64,000 nt of DNA from an uncultured Acholeplasmatales bacterium (GCA_944324795.1 CALUXR010000004.1:1-64000), one strand, 5' to 3'; counted from the first letter of the stretch, positions 45,056-53,977 are shown. A program made the numbers and translations. Notes: a model not told the origin generated them from the letters alone.

Positions 45056-45084
45056 TTGCATGTAAAAGTTCTTTTTGTTATAAT
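45056..45084 (+). promoter_or_regulatory. promoter of rpsT
   Basis: TTGCAT (45056-45061), a 17-nt spacer and TATAAT (45079-45084). GGAGGTG precedes the ATG. Confidence 0.75.
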
Positions 45085-45114
45085 TAATAGGCGTTTATAA
45101 GTGGAGGTGAAACC

Positions 45115-45378
45115 ATGGCAAATATTAAACAACAAATTAAAAGAATTAAAACTAATGAAAAAAGTAGATTAGCTAATACATCTTTCAAATCTAAATTAAA
45201 AACTGCATTAAAAGATGTTTATGCTGCTGTAGAAGCTAAAGATAGTGAAAAAGCTAATGCAAGTTTAAGTTTAGCTTATAAAGCATTAGATAAAGCTCAA
45301 GCAAAACATATTGTTCATAAAAACTATGTAGCTAGAAATAAAGCTAAATTAGCAGAAGCTGTTAATAGTTTAAAATAA
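45115..45378 (+). CDS. rpsT: 30S ribosomal protein S20
   Basis: 87 residues, Lys/Ala-rich helical bundle with the S20 pattern MANIKQQIKRIKTNEKSRLA and KALDKAQAKHIVHKN. Single-gene unit, convergent with holA, as in Bacillus. Confidence 0.97.
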   Translation: MANIKQQIKRIKTNEKSRLANTSFKSKLKTALKDVYAAVEAKDSEKANASLSLAYKALDKAQAKHIVHKNYVARNKAKLAEAVNSLK

Positions 45379-45402
45379 AAAAAGACTTCAAGGTCTTTTT
45401 TT
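45377..45402. terminator. bidirectional terminator between rpsT and holA
   Basis: A-run, GAC-TTCAAG-GTC, T-run; short GC core with long A/T stem, serving both convergent genes. Confidence 0.75.
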
Positions 45403-45410
45403 ATTTATTC

Positions 45411-46340
45411 TTATAAACTAAGTAAATAACTACTAAAGGCCACCTTATCTTTTAAGGTGCCTTTTTTTATACCATATTCTAAACTATATAATTTATTTAA
45501 AGTTCTTTTTAAACTTCTTATACTATTATTTTTTGCATCTTGCAACATATAATATGCTCTACCAAGCTTAACAGAATATAATTCTGCTAAATCATTTTGA
45601 CTATAACCAGCATTTACTAATGCTGCATTATTATATATTTCTTGCATTTTATTTATAATTAATCCAAGTAAATAAGTAATAGACATATTAGATTTAGTTA
45701 AATCATTATATATTAAATAAGCTTTTAAACTATCTCTTTTAATTACTGCATTACAAAGTTCATAAACATTATTTTCAAGTGGTGAATCTAATAAATCTCT
45801 GATATCTGATTCTACTATTTCTAATGTATCTATTTTATAACACATTAATTCTAAGGCTATATTCTTTAATTTAGTTAAATCATCACCATAATCTAAAATT
45901 AAAGATAAGGCAACATCACTTATTTTATAATTATTTTTGATAAAAAATTCTTTTAAATAAACATCATTACTAATTTTTATATTAGTTAAATCATAATAAA
46001 CTGCTAAGCTTTTTAAATCATTAAAATTAGCCATCTTAATATCTTTAAATAATATAATTAAAACACTAAAAGAGGCTGGATTAGCTAAATAATTTAAAAA
46101 ATGTTTATAATAATCATCAGCTAACTTAAAGATATTTTCACCATCTGTTATAATGATCGCTTTATTACTAGATAAAAAATTAGGTGTATTTAATTCCCCT
46201 AATATTTGACTTATGCCATCATCTTTAATACTTCTATTTAAAATTTCTGTATCACTAGCAAAATTACCAACAATTTCTTTTATTTTATCTTCACATAAAC
46301 TATCATCTATTCCATATATTATAAAATTTCTAGCATCCAT
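45411..46340 (-). CDS. holA: DNA polymerase III delta subunit
   Basis: 309 residues: FIIYGIDDSLCEDKIKEIV, then KAIIITDGENIF, then LIILFKDIK in the AAA+ part (no functional P-loop, as usual for delta), and a helical C-terminal collar domain (YELCNAVIKRDSLKAYLIYND). Delta opens the sliding clamp in the clamp loader. The comEC-holA-rpsT neighbourhood supports it. Confidence 0.9.
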   Translation of the reverse strand: MDARNFIIYGIDDSLCEDKIKEIVGNFASDTEILNRSIKDDGISQILGELNTPNFLSSNKAIIITDGENIFKLADDYYKHFLNYLANPASFSVLIILFKDIKMANFNDLKSLAVYYDLTNIKISNDVYLKEFFIKNNYKISDVALSLILDYGDDLTKLKNIALELMCYKIDTLEIVESDIRDLLDSPLENNVYELCNAVIKRDSLKAYLIYNDLTKSNMSITYLLGLIINKMQEIYNNAALVNAGYSQNDLAELYSVKLGRAYYMLQDAKNNSIRSLKRTLNKLYSLEYGIKKGTLKDKVAFSSYLLSL

Positions 46341-46357
46341 TTATACCACCAAGCCAA

Positions 46358-48442
46358 TTATACCACATTTTTATAAGTCTTTACTACTTCATTTTTAAAA
46401 CTGATATTACCACATTCATATGTCAAATATACTTTAGCATATTTCTCTAAATTATTAACAACATTTTCATTTGGAAATCCATATTTATTTAAAAAACCTG
46501 CTGATATTATAGCGTATTTTGGTTTTGTTTTTGCTAGAAATTCTAAGCTTGATGAAGTATCACTACCATGATGGGCAACTTTTAATACATCTATTTCTTC
46601 TAAATTATCTAATATATTTAATTCAGCTACACTTGTGATATCACCAACAAATAAATAACTTAAATTAGCTAATTCAATTTGTAATATTAATGAATTATCA
46701 TTAGTATTATCATATTTATATTTTGATAAAACTTTAATCTCACTACCACCTAAATTAATAACATCTTGATATTTAATAGCTTTATGCATAACATTTTTCC
46801 CAACTAATATTTCTTTTGTTTTAATATCATTAACACTATAATAAACTATTTTAACATCTATATTTTCTATTATTTCTTCTAAATCACCTAAATGGTCACT
46901 ATCACTATGACTTATAAATATAGCATCTAATTTATATATTCCTCTTTTAACTAAATAATCATAACTATTATAACAATCTATTAAATAACATTTATCTTTA
47001 GCTTTAATAAATGTACTATCTCCTTGTCCACAATCTAAAAAAGTTACCTCATTAATACTATAATAACCACTAGGTAAATATATTAAATAAAATAAAATTA
47101 AGATAATATTTATTTTAAATGTTTTTTTACCTTTACTTATATTAATAAATAATAATATTAAAATAGAATAATATATTATTTTAAAATAATTATTCATATA
47201 AGGAAATTTAATTAAAAAAACTGAACTAAAAGTAGATATTTGATTATTAAAACCAATTATTAAAAATTCTAAAAAATAGCTTAAATTAGGGATAATTAAA
47301 AATATAAAGCAAATAGGTATAAAGATTGTAGTAATAATATTTGCAAATAAAAAACTAACTAAACTAAATATTGATAAATTATTAGTTAAATTAGAAGTAA
47401 ACGGTAATGATACTAATAGAAAGATAAAACCATTTTTTATTTCTTTTATAAATTTATTTTTACTTTTATTAAAATCATTTAAATATAATATTATAAAACT
47501 AGCTAATTGACTAAATATAAAACCAATATTATAAATAGTTAATGGCTTAATTAATAATATTAAAAATGTTAAACTATATAAATCTAATTTAGTAAATAAC
47601 AAATCATATCTTTTATTCATTTTTTGTAATATTAAAAAGATTAAAGCTCTAAATAATGATGGTGTCCCTCCACATAATAATGTATAAAATAATAATAAAA
47701 TTAGAACTAAATTAATACTAAAATTATATCTTTTTGTTATTTTAAAAAATAATTTAAATAAAAAATTATAAATTAATATTAAATGAAAACCACTTAAAGC
47801 TAAAACATGTAAAATATTTAATTTAGCATAACTACTACTATCTAAAATAATATTATCACCTAAAGTTAAACAACAAAACAATTCATAATATTCACTACTT
47901 ATTTTATCTTTATAAAATTCTTCTATTAAATAACGTAACCTTTTAAAAGTAATTAAATAATTTAGATAATTATATTCTTCTATATCATATATATTTTTAA
48001 TATTTTTACCTTTTAAAAAAGTTAATGTATTAAAATCACCTAAATAAGAAGGACTTAAAAATTCTTGTTTTAAGGCTACTATATTTATTATATCTCCTGG
48101 TTTTAAATCTATTTTAGTATAAGACATATATAAACTACCTTTATAATAAAAAGTAAAATAATTTTCTTTGACTTCATTTATTAAAACATTACCTCTAATA
48201 GTTAGTGCTGATATATTTAATAAATAATAATTTAAAAGAAAATAAATTACAAAAATAAATAAAAAGATGATTAATCCTTTATTTAATAATTTTCTTTTAA
48301 ATATAAAAATTAAATAAATAATTAAAATAAAGATAATAAAATATATATATAAACTAATAGCTAATAAAATAATAGCTATTATTATATAATGAATTTTATC
48401 GGAGTAAAGCTCGCTTTTTAATTTCAAATTGACTATCTTCAT
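46358..48442 (-). CDS. comEC: ComEC DNA-uptake channel protein
   Basis: About 694 residues from the ATG at 48442; a TTG at 48454 also fits and no clear ribosome site exists, so it probably depends on coupling to comEA, which it overlaps. Order: N-terminal membrane helices, an OB-like soluble part (SYTKIDLKPGDIINIVALKQ), the Competence domain (LHVLALSGFHL, then CGGTPSLFRALIF), more membrane helices, and a C-terminal metallo-beta-lactamase-like domain (LDCGQGDSTFI, ISHSDSDHLGD, VAHHGSDTSSS). ComEC passes single-stranded DNA into the cell. With comEA it is controlled by copy 3 of the shared element. Confidence 0.93.
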   Translation of the reverse strand: MKIVNLKLKSELYSDKIHYIIIAIILLAISLYIYFIIFILIIYLIFIFKRKLLNKGLIIFLFIFVIYFLLNYYLLNISALTIRGNVLINEVKENYFTFYYKGSLYMSYTKIDLKPGDIINIVALKQEFLSPSYLGDFNTLTFLKGKNIKNIYDIEEYNYLNYLITFKRLRYLIEEFYKDKISSEYYELFCCLTLGDNIILDSSSYAKLNILHVLALSGFHLILIYNFLFKLFFKITKRYNFSINLVLILLLFYTLLCGGTPSLFRALIFLILQKMNKRYDLLFTKLDLYSLTFLILLIKPLTIYNIGFIFSQLASFIILYLNDFNKSKNKFIKEIKNGFIFLLVSLPFTSNLTNNLSIFSLVSFLFANIITTIFIPICFIFLIIPNLSYFLEFLIIGFNNQISTFSSVFLIKFPYMNNYFKIIYYSILILLFINISKGKKTFKINIILILFYLIYLPSGYYSINEVTFLDCGQGDSTFIKAKDKCYLIDCYNSYDYLVKRGIYKLDAIFISHSDSDHLGDLEEIIENIDVKIVYYSVNDIKTKEILVGKNVMHKAIKYQDVINLGGSEIKVLSKYKYDNTNDNSLILQIELANLSYLFVGDITSVAELNILDNLEEIDVLKVAHHGSDTSSSLEFLAKTKPKYAIISAGFLNKYGFPNENVVNNLEKYAKVYLTYECGNISFKNEVVKTYKNVV

Positions 48443-48866
48443 TTTTAATGCCAACTAAAGAAAAGAAATCATTCCAATCTTTAAAACTACCATTAGTTTT
48501 AAGATATTCTAATATTTTATTAGCTTTAGCTTCTCCGATTAAAGGTAAACTATCTAATTGTTCATAAGTTGCAGTAGCGATAATTATAGGATTTTCATCA
48601 ACATAATCAAAATATAAATTAGCCCCATCATATATTTCAATTTTTTTCCAAATTGTATCATTTTTTATACCGACTAAATTTAAAACTTCTTCCTCACTAA
48701 TATCAGATGGCACCTTAAAAGTCCCAGGATGAGAAATATTACCACTACAAGTTATTGTTATATATGTAATTTGTTCTGATGTTACTATTTTTTTGTTAGG
48801 TTTAAAATTTAAAAAAAATAATAGAATTATTAATAATGTTATTATAATAAAAAAGACTTTTTTCAT
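48396..48866 (-). CDS. comEA: ComEA DNA receptor
   Basis: 156 residues from the ATG at 48866 (GAGGTATATAGA before it); the longer frame to 48899 reads through the promoter element. N-terminal membrane anchor (KVFFIIITLLIILLFFLNF), a middle SLBB-like domain (ITCSGNISHPGTFKVPSD), and a C-terminal helix-hairpin-helix pair (ATYEQLDSLPLIGEAKANKI, then FSLVGI). It binds incoming double-stranded DNA outside the membrane. comEB is absent. Confidence 0.92.
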   Translation of the reverse strand: MKKVFFIIITLLIILLFFLNFKPNKKIVTSEQITYITITCSGNISHPGTFKVPSDISEEEVLNLVGIKNDTIWKKIEIYDGANLYFDYVDENPIIIATATYEQLDSLPLIGEAKANKILEYLKTNGSFKDWNDFFSLVGIKNEDSQFEIKKRALLR

Positions 48867-48884
48867 TCTATATACCTCACTCAT

Positions 48885-48915
48885 ATAATATATAGACAAA
48901 AAGTCTTATTTTTTT
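48885..48915 (-). promoter_or_regulatory. shared 31-bp promoter element, copy 3 (comEA-comEC-holA)
   Basis: Minus strand: A7-TAAGACTTTTTGTC then TATATATTAT, ending 18 nt before the comEA ATG; it overlaps the stop codon of the phosphoesterase gene by two bases. See copies at 14721 and 44390. Confidence 0.8.
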
Positions 48916-49444
48916 AAATTTTAAAAATGATTTTATCTTCTTTAGTCAAAATTTCTAATTTGTCATCATCTAATATAGCATATGTTTTAGGATTATTTTC
49001 TTTAGGTAGGGCAATACTTCCTACATTAATATATTTATTGCCATTATATTCTTTAATACTTGGAATATGATAATGACCATAAATAATAGTGGCTTTAATA
49101 TTAATATCAGATTGATTGAATTGTAATTTATGTCCATGACATAAGAAGTAAGTTTTATTATTTATATCTAGAAATCTATTTTCTAATATTTTAAATTTTA
49201 AAACCATTTGATCAACATATGCTTCACAATTTCCTTTAATGGCAATTATATTATCAGCTAAAGGATTTAATAAACTAATAACACCTTTAGGATTATAATC
49301 ATTTGGTAAATCATTTCTAGGTCCATGATATAAAATATCACCAAGTAATATTAATTTATCAAATTTACCTTCATTAAATTTATTTACAATAAATAAACAA
49401 TCTAGATAAGAACCATGTATATCAGAAGCAATTAAATAACGCAT
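48914..49444 (-). CDS. YfcE/MJ0936-type metallophosphoesterase
   Basis: 176 residues with the calcineurin-like metal motifs IASDIHGSYLDCL, ILLGDILYHGP, AIKGNCEAYVD, LCHGHKL and IYGHYHIPS, and YINVGSIALP near the end. It hydrolyses phosphodiesters; the natural substrate is unknown. It starts one base after the marR-type gene with its AAGGAG site inside that gene. Confidence 0.88.
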   Translation of the reverse strand: MRYLIASDIHGSYLDCLFIVNKFNEGKFDKLILLGDILYHGPRNDLPNDYNPKGVISLLNPLADNIIAIKGNCEAYVDQMVLKFKILENRFLDINNKTYFLCHGHKLQFNQSDINIKATIIYGHYHIPSIKEYNGNKYINVGSIALPKENNPKTYAILDDDKLEILTKEDKIIFKI

Positions 49445-49445
49445 T

Positions 49446-49883
49446 TTAATTCTCCTTTGTAACTTCCATTAAAATTTTTAATGAATCATAAATTTTATCT
49501 AAATTTTCTTCGCTAACTTTATCAAATAAAGGCCAAGTTGTCTTTTCAACATCATTAGTTAAATTTTGCATAATATTTCTTGATTTATCGGTTAAATAAA
49601 CATAAAAAACTCGTTTATCTTTTTTATTAACTACTTTATTTAAATAACCATGATTGATTAAACGATTAATTAAAGGGGAAATTGTATTAGTTTCTTTATT
49701 TAATCTTTTACAAATATCAGTTATCCGAGAACCTTCATTATGAAAAACATCAATAATTATCTTTGATTGAATACTTGATAAACCATAAGGAGCACAAAGT
49801 CTATCTTTAGATTTATCAAAAAAATAAGATAATTGTTTAATCATTTCAATAACTTCTTTTCTTTTTTCAATATCCATAATCAC
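49446..49883 (-). CDS. MarR-family transcriptional regulator
   Basis: 145 residues, winged helix: CAPYGLSSIQSKIIIDVFHN, then ITDICKRLNKETNTISPLINRL (recognition helix region, in part), then the wing KKDKRVFYVYLTDK. It likely represses its own two-gene operon; two direct repeats overlap its promoter. The ligand is unknown. Confidence 0.9.
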   Translation of the reverse strand: MIMDIEKRKEVIEMIKQLSYFFDKSKDRLCAPYGLSSIQSKIIIDVFHNEGSRITDICKRLNKETNTISPLINRLINHGYLNKVVNKKDKRVFYVYLTDKSRNIMQNLTNDVEKTTWPLFDKVSEENLDKIYDSLKILMEVTKEN

Positions 49884-49894
49884 ATCTCCTTTAT

Positions 49895-49926
49895 GTCATT
49901 ATACGATATATTTAGTCATTATGCAA
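49895..49926 (-). promoter_or_regulatory. promoter of the MarR operon with paired direct repeats
   Basis: Minus strand: TTGCAT (49926-49921), a 17-nt spacer, TATAAT (49903-49898). The octamer ATAATGAC occurs at 49922-49915 and 49902-49895, exactly 20 bp apart, over the -35 and -10 boxes. Confidence 0.65.
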
Positions 49927-49936
49927 ACGTTTTTTT

Positions 49937-49961
49937 AAAAAAATGCTCTCATATGAGAGCA
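49937..49961 (-). terminator. terminator of the methyltransferase gene
   Basis: TGCTCTCAT/ATGAGAGCA perfect palindrome with a T-run on the minus strand, close after the stop codon. Confidence 0.85.
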
Positions 49962-49967
49962 ATAATT

Positions 49968-50552
49968 CTATTTTTTAATTGATAAGCTTAAACCATCACC
50001 AATATCATAAAATGTTGTATCAAAGTTTATATTATTAGCTAAATCTTCTTTAAATAATCTTATTTTTTTAATTAATGATCTTAATGAACGTGATAAATCA
50101 CTTAAATCTTCTTTATTTACTAAATCATGAAATAATAAATTGTCACATATCACAATACCACCTTTTTTTAATAAAGGTGTATATAAATTAAAGAATTTTT
50201 GATATTGAGCTTTAGCAGCATCTATAAATAATAAATCAAATGTTTTATCTTTTATTAAAGGAAATGTTTCTAAAGCATCTTGATAGATAACTTTAATTTT
50301 ATTTTCCAAATTAAAATCAGAAATGTTTTTAATCGCTTCATTATACATTTTTTGATCACGTTCAATTGTAGTTATATTAGGACCTACTAAAGCCATATTT
50401 ATAGCTGAATAAGCAATAGCCGTCCCTATTTCTAAAACTTCTTTGATGTTATATGTTTTAATTTGTTCTAATAAAAAAGAAAGACCAGCATCTTTAATGA
50501 TCGGAACCTGGTTTTCTATAGCATATTCTTTTAATGCTTCAATATTATTCAT
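49968..50552 (-). CDS. class I SAM-dependent O-methyltransferase (YrrM-like)
   Basis: 194 residues from the ATG at 50552; the longer open frame is the out-of-frame reading of the DUF1292 tail. Motif I VLEIGTAIAYSAINMA, then TTIERDQ, FDLLFIDAAKAQYQKF, and GGIVICDNLLF. It belongs to the YrrM family, whose B. subtilis member, in the same neighbourhood, methylates 5-hydroxyuridine at tRNA position 34. It overlaps DUF1292 by 8 nt. Confidence 0.88.
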   Translation of the reverse strand: MNNIEALKEYAIENQVPIIKDAGLSFLLEQIKTYNIKEVLEIGTAIAYSAINMALVGPNITTIERDQKMYNEAIKNISDFNLENKIKVIYQDALETFPLIKDKTFDLLFIDAAKAQYQKFFNLYTPLLKKGGIVICDNLLFHDLVNKEDLSDLSRSLRSLIKKIRLFKEDLANNINFDTTFYDIGDGLSLSIKK

Positions 50553-50910
50553 GTTTGTCACAATCGCAATCATGGTCGCAGTCGCAATGACCACCACAAG
50601 CTGAATCATCGCCACAACCACAACCTGATTCACAATCTTCACAATGACAACCTTCATGATGGTGATGATGTTTATTAAAATAATCATTTACTGCATCTTC
50701 AACCATTTCCCATTCAGAATCATCTTCAATAGGCATTAGATTGCCGCTATTACCATCTTTTTCAGTAAAGATCATAGCACTTAATTCTTTTGTATCACCA
50801 TATTCAAAAACTACATAATTGTGATTAAATTCTTCACTAAAAAAAGTGAAGATTATGCGACATTTTACTTCGCCATCATTTGTTGTTATAGTCATATATT
50901 CGTTACTCAT
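50545..50910 (-). CDS. DUF1292 (YrzB-like) protein with His/Cys/Asp-rich tail
   Basis: 121 residues. The first ~75 are the usual YrzB/DUF1292 domain (CRIIFTFFSEEFNHNYVVFE, then EWEMVEDAVNDYF). The last ~42 residues are an added tail with HHHHHEGCHCEDCESGCGCG and a series of C-D and H-C pairs ending CDCDKHE, very likely to bind metal. It lies between ruvX and the methyltransferase as in Bacillus. The core function is unknown; the tail is discussed under findings. Confidence 0.88.
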   Translation of the reverse strand: MSNEYMTITTNDGEVKCRIIFTFFSEEFNHNYVVFEYGDTKELSAMIFTEKDGNSGNLMPIEDDSEWEMVEDAVNDYFNKHHHHHEGCHCEDCESGCGCGDDSACGGHCDCDHDCDCDKHE

Positions 50911-50911
50911 T

Positions 50912-51328
50912 TTACTTTCTCCAATCTAAATAATCTTGTAATATAACTTGTGCCGCAAGCTCATCTTTTAAAGCTTTTCTTTTTTTGCGACTTAAATCAG
51001 CTTCTAACATCAATTTATTAGCATAAGAAGTTGTTAATCTTTCATCTTTTAATATAACTTTTAAATCACTATTTTCTTCAAGTAACTTCTTAAATTCAAA
51101 ACTAATATTAGCTCTTATTCCTAAATCACCATTCATATGTTTAGGTAAACCTAAAACTACTTCTTTAACATTTTCTTTTTTACATAATTCAATAATGAAA
51201 TTTAAAGCTTTATTATAATCATTATTTTTAAAATAGAAAGTTGTTAGAGGACTAGCGATAATTTGTAATTCATCTGATATCGCTACCCCTAAACTTTTTT
51301 CACCTAAATCTAAACCAATTATACGCAT
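50912..51328 (-). CDS. ruvX: Holliday junction resolvase-like protein YqgF/RuvX
   Basis: 138 residues of the RNase H fold: IIGLDLGEKSLGVAIS, LGLPKHMNGDLG, LKDERLTTSYA, and KDELAAQVILQDYL with the last catalytic Asp. YqgF acts in 16S rRNA 5' maturation. It overlaps alaS by 10 nt. Confidence 0.95.
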   Translation of the reverse strand: MRIIGLDLGEKSLGVAISDELQIIASPLTTFYFKNNDYNKALNFIIELCKKENVKEVVLGLPKHMNGDLGIRANISFEFKKLLEENSDLKVILKDERLTTSYANKLMLEADLSRKKRKALKDELAAQVILQDYLDWRK

Positions 51329-53925
51329 AATTTTTTCTTAACTTCTTCTAGGGCTAAATTAAATTTAGATATATCTTTACCACCGGCTTGAGCAAGATCA
51401 GGTTTACCACCACCGCCGCCGCCACAAATAGATGTTGCTAATCTAACAAGTTCAACTGCATTATAACTATTTTTACATGCACAAACAAATGTTATGCTTA
51501 AATTATCATTATAAGCTAAGAAACAAACATCTAAATTATAATTATTCATTAAAGTTTTAGCTACATCTTTTAATAAATTCTTTTCTATTTTTATTTCTGT
51601 AACTAATTTATTATCCTTTATTAAATCTTTATATTGTTCTAAATTATTAAAAGCTTCTTTTCTTAAACCTTCACTAATAGCTATTTCTAAATTATGTAAT
51701 TCATTTTGTAAACGAGCTTTTTCTTCTCTTAAATCTAAGATGAACTTATAACCTTTAGATTTAGGTTCTTTAAATTTAACATTATTTGTAATATTTAAAT
51801 TTAGATTTGCTTGTAATTCTTTTTTAGCTTTTTGTTCTAATGAATAAATATTTTGATATACATTATTTTGACTTTCTTTTAATAACTCTAAAGCATTATT
51901 GCTAGTTACAGCTGTAATTCTAAAAATACCAGAGCCAATAGATTCATAGCTTGAAATCATAAATTCTTCAATCTCATCAGTGTTTTTAACATGACAACCA
52001 CCACATAATTCAATTGAATAATTATCCATATTAACAACTCTTACTACATTACCATATTTTTCACTAAATAAAGCCATCGCTCCTAATTTTTTAGCTTCAT
52101 CAATATTCATATAACTAATATTGACATTATGTGCTTCTTTTATTTCTTTATTGACTAATTCTTCTATTTTTAAGATTTCTTCGTCTTTTAATGCATTATA
52201 ATTATTGAAATCAAAACGAACAAATTTATCTGTTACAAGTTGACCTTGTTGGTGTGTATCATTAGATAATACAACTTGTAAAGCTTTTTGTAATAAATGG
52301 GCTGCAGAATGATTTTTAGTTATAGCTCTACGATATTCTTCATCAACTAAAGCTAAAACTTCTTCCCCTTCTTTTAAATTATTTTCTTCTAATACATGTA
52401 GATGTTGACCGTTTGGTAATTTAATAACATCTAAGACATTGATTCCATTAATTACACCTTTGTCACAAACTTGACCACCACTTGTAGCATAAAATGGCGT
52501 TTCATTTAAAACTACACCTTCTTTAAAGACTTTAATCACTTTAGTATTGCAAGATAATGTATCATAACCAATAAATTTTGATTCAGCTTTAAAATGCAAG
52601 AATTCTTCATTTTGACTCTTCATAGATTCAACATCTTTACGACTAGCTCTAGCTCTTTCTTTTTGCTTATTCATTTCTAAGATAAAGCCATCTTCATCAA
52701 CACTTAAACCTTTTTCACTAGCATATTCTTTAGTAAGTTCAAGAGGAAAACCATATGTATCATATAAAGTGAAGGCATCGATACCACTAACATTTTGACC
52801 TTCTTTTAATAATTCATTTAATTTCTTTTCACCAATAGTTAAAGTCTCTAAAAATTTCTTTTCTTCATTAGTGATAATTTGTTTAATAATATCAGCTTTA
52901 GTTATTAAATGAGGGTAGAAATCACCCATTATAGCAATTACTACGTCAACTAATGAGGCCATAAATGGATGGTTAATGCCAAGTTGTTTAGCATATTTCA
53001 TAGCTCTTCTTAAAACTCTTCTTAAAACATAACCACGACCTTCATTAGATAATGTAGCCCCATCAGCAATCGCGAAGCTTACAGTTCTAACGTGGTCCGC
53101 TATAACTTTAAAAGCCATTTGTCCTTCATATTTAATGCCACATATTTCTTCTGTCTTTTCAATGATCGGTTTAAATAAGTCTGTATCATAATTAGTATCA
53201 ACTTCTTGCATAACACAACATAGTCTTTCAAGACCACAACCAGTATCAATATTTTTACTAGGTAATTCTTTATAATTTTCTCTTTTTACGCCTGTTTTAG
53301 CATTATATTGTGAGAAAACTATATTCCAAATTTCAATAAAACGATCATTTTCAATATCATTTTCGATTAATTCTTTACCACGTTTATCATATTTAGGGCC
53401 ACGGTCATAAAACATTTCTGTATCAGGGCCACAAGGACCTTCACCAATTTCCCAAAAATTATCTTCTAAAGGAATTAAATGGCTAGGATCAATTCCATGT
53501 TTTTCCCATAATTCTTTAGTTTTTGTGTCAGCTGTATAATAAGTTATATATAATTTATCTTTTGAAAAACCAAACCATTTTTGATCAAATAACAATTCAG
53601 AAGCAAAACTAATAGCTTCTTCTTTAAAATAATCACCAATTGAAAAGTTACCAAGCATTTCAAAGAATGTATGATGACGTGCTGTTTTACCAACATTTTC
53701 AATATCGTTAGTTCTAATACATTTTTGAGCATTAGTGATTCGCGGATTTAATGGTACCATAGTCCCATCAAAATATTTTTTAAGTGGCGTAACACCTGCA
53801 TTAATCCATAATAAAGTTGGATCATTATCTGGAATTAATGATGCTGAAGGTTCAACATTATGTCCCTTACTTTTAAAGAAATCTAACCACATTTGTCTTA
53901 TTTGTTGTGAACTTAGATGTTTCAT
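51319..53925 (-). CDS. alaS: alanyl-tRNA synthetase
   Basis: 868 residues. Class II catalytic part (FFKSKGHNVEPSASLIP, KCIRTNDIENVGKTARHHTF, CGLERL), editing domain with NHSAAHLLQKAL and ELCGGCHV (HxxxH and CxxxH metal site), then the coiled coil and C-terminal DHHA1 domain (CGGGGGGKPDLAQAGG). It charges tRNA-Ala and clears mischarged Ser/Gly. No normal ribosome site is next to the ATG; AGGAGA lies 33 nt upstream beyond a 22-bp palindrome. Confidence 0.98.
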   Translation of the reverse strand: MKHLSSQQIRQMWLDFFKSKGHNVEPSASLIPDNDPTLLWINAGVTPLKKYFDGTMVPLNPRITNAQKCIRTNDIENVGKTARHHTFFEMLGNFSIGDYFKEEAISFASELLFDQKWFGFSKDKLYITYYTADTKTKELWEKHGIDPSHLIPLEDNFWEIGEGPCGPDTEMFYDRGPKYDKRGKELIENDIENDRFIEIWNIVFSQYNAKTGVKRENYKELPSKNIDTGCGLERLCCVMQEVDTNYDTDLFKPIIEKTEEICGIKYEGQMAFKVIADHVRTVSFAIADGATLSNEGRGYVLRRVLRRAMKYAKQLGINHPFMASLVDVVIAIMGDFYPHLITKADIIKQIITNEEKKFLETLTIGEKKLNELLKEGQNVSGIDAFTLYDTYGFPLELTKEYASEKGLSVDEDGFILEMNKQKERARASRKDVESMKSQNEEFLHFKAESKFIGYDTLSCNTKVIKVFKEGVVLNETPFYATSGGQVCDKGVINGINVLDVIKLPNGQHLHVLEENNLKEGEEVLALVDEEYRRAITKNHSAAHLLQKALQVVLSNDTHQQGQLVTDKFVRFDFNNYNALKDEEILKIEELVNKEIKEAHNVNISYMNIDEAKKLGAMALFSEKYGNVVRVVNMDNYSIELCGGCHVKNTDEIEEFMISSYESIGSGIFRITAVTSNNALELLKESQNNVYQNIYSLEQKAKKELQANLNLNITNNVKFKEPKSKGYKFILDLREEKARLQNELHNLEIAISEGLRKEAFNNLEQYKDLIKDNKLVTEIKIEKNLLKDVAKTLMNNYNLDVCFLAYNDNLSITFVCACKNSYNAVELVRLATSICGGGGGGKPDLAQAGGKDISKFNLALEEVKKKLCV

Positions 53926-53935
53926 ATTCTATCAT

Positions 53936-53963
53936 ATAATTAACTTAAGTTAATTATTCTCCT
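53936..53963 (-). promoter_or_regulatory. alaS leader: Shine-Dalgarno, 22-bp perfect palindrome, start
   Basis: 53936-53957 is a perfect palindrome with centre AACTTAAGTT, placed between AGGAGA (complement of 53958-53963) and 10 nt before the ATG. In RNA it folds into a hairpin that would restore Shine-Dalgarno spacing; in DNA it is an operator candidate. E. coli AlaRS represses its own gene at a palindrome, by comparison. Confidence 0.6.
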
Positions 53964-53977
53964 TTCTATGTCATAAA

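Noticed and set aside
50553-50687. N-terminal extension of the O-methyltransferase frame
   Set aside because: It is the other-frame translation of the DUF1292 metal-rich tail; the ATG at 50552 starts the conserved domain.
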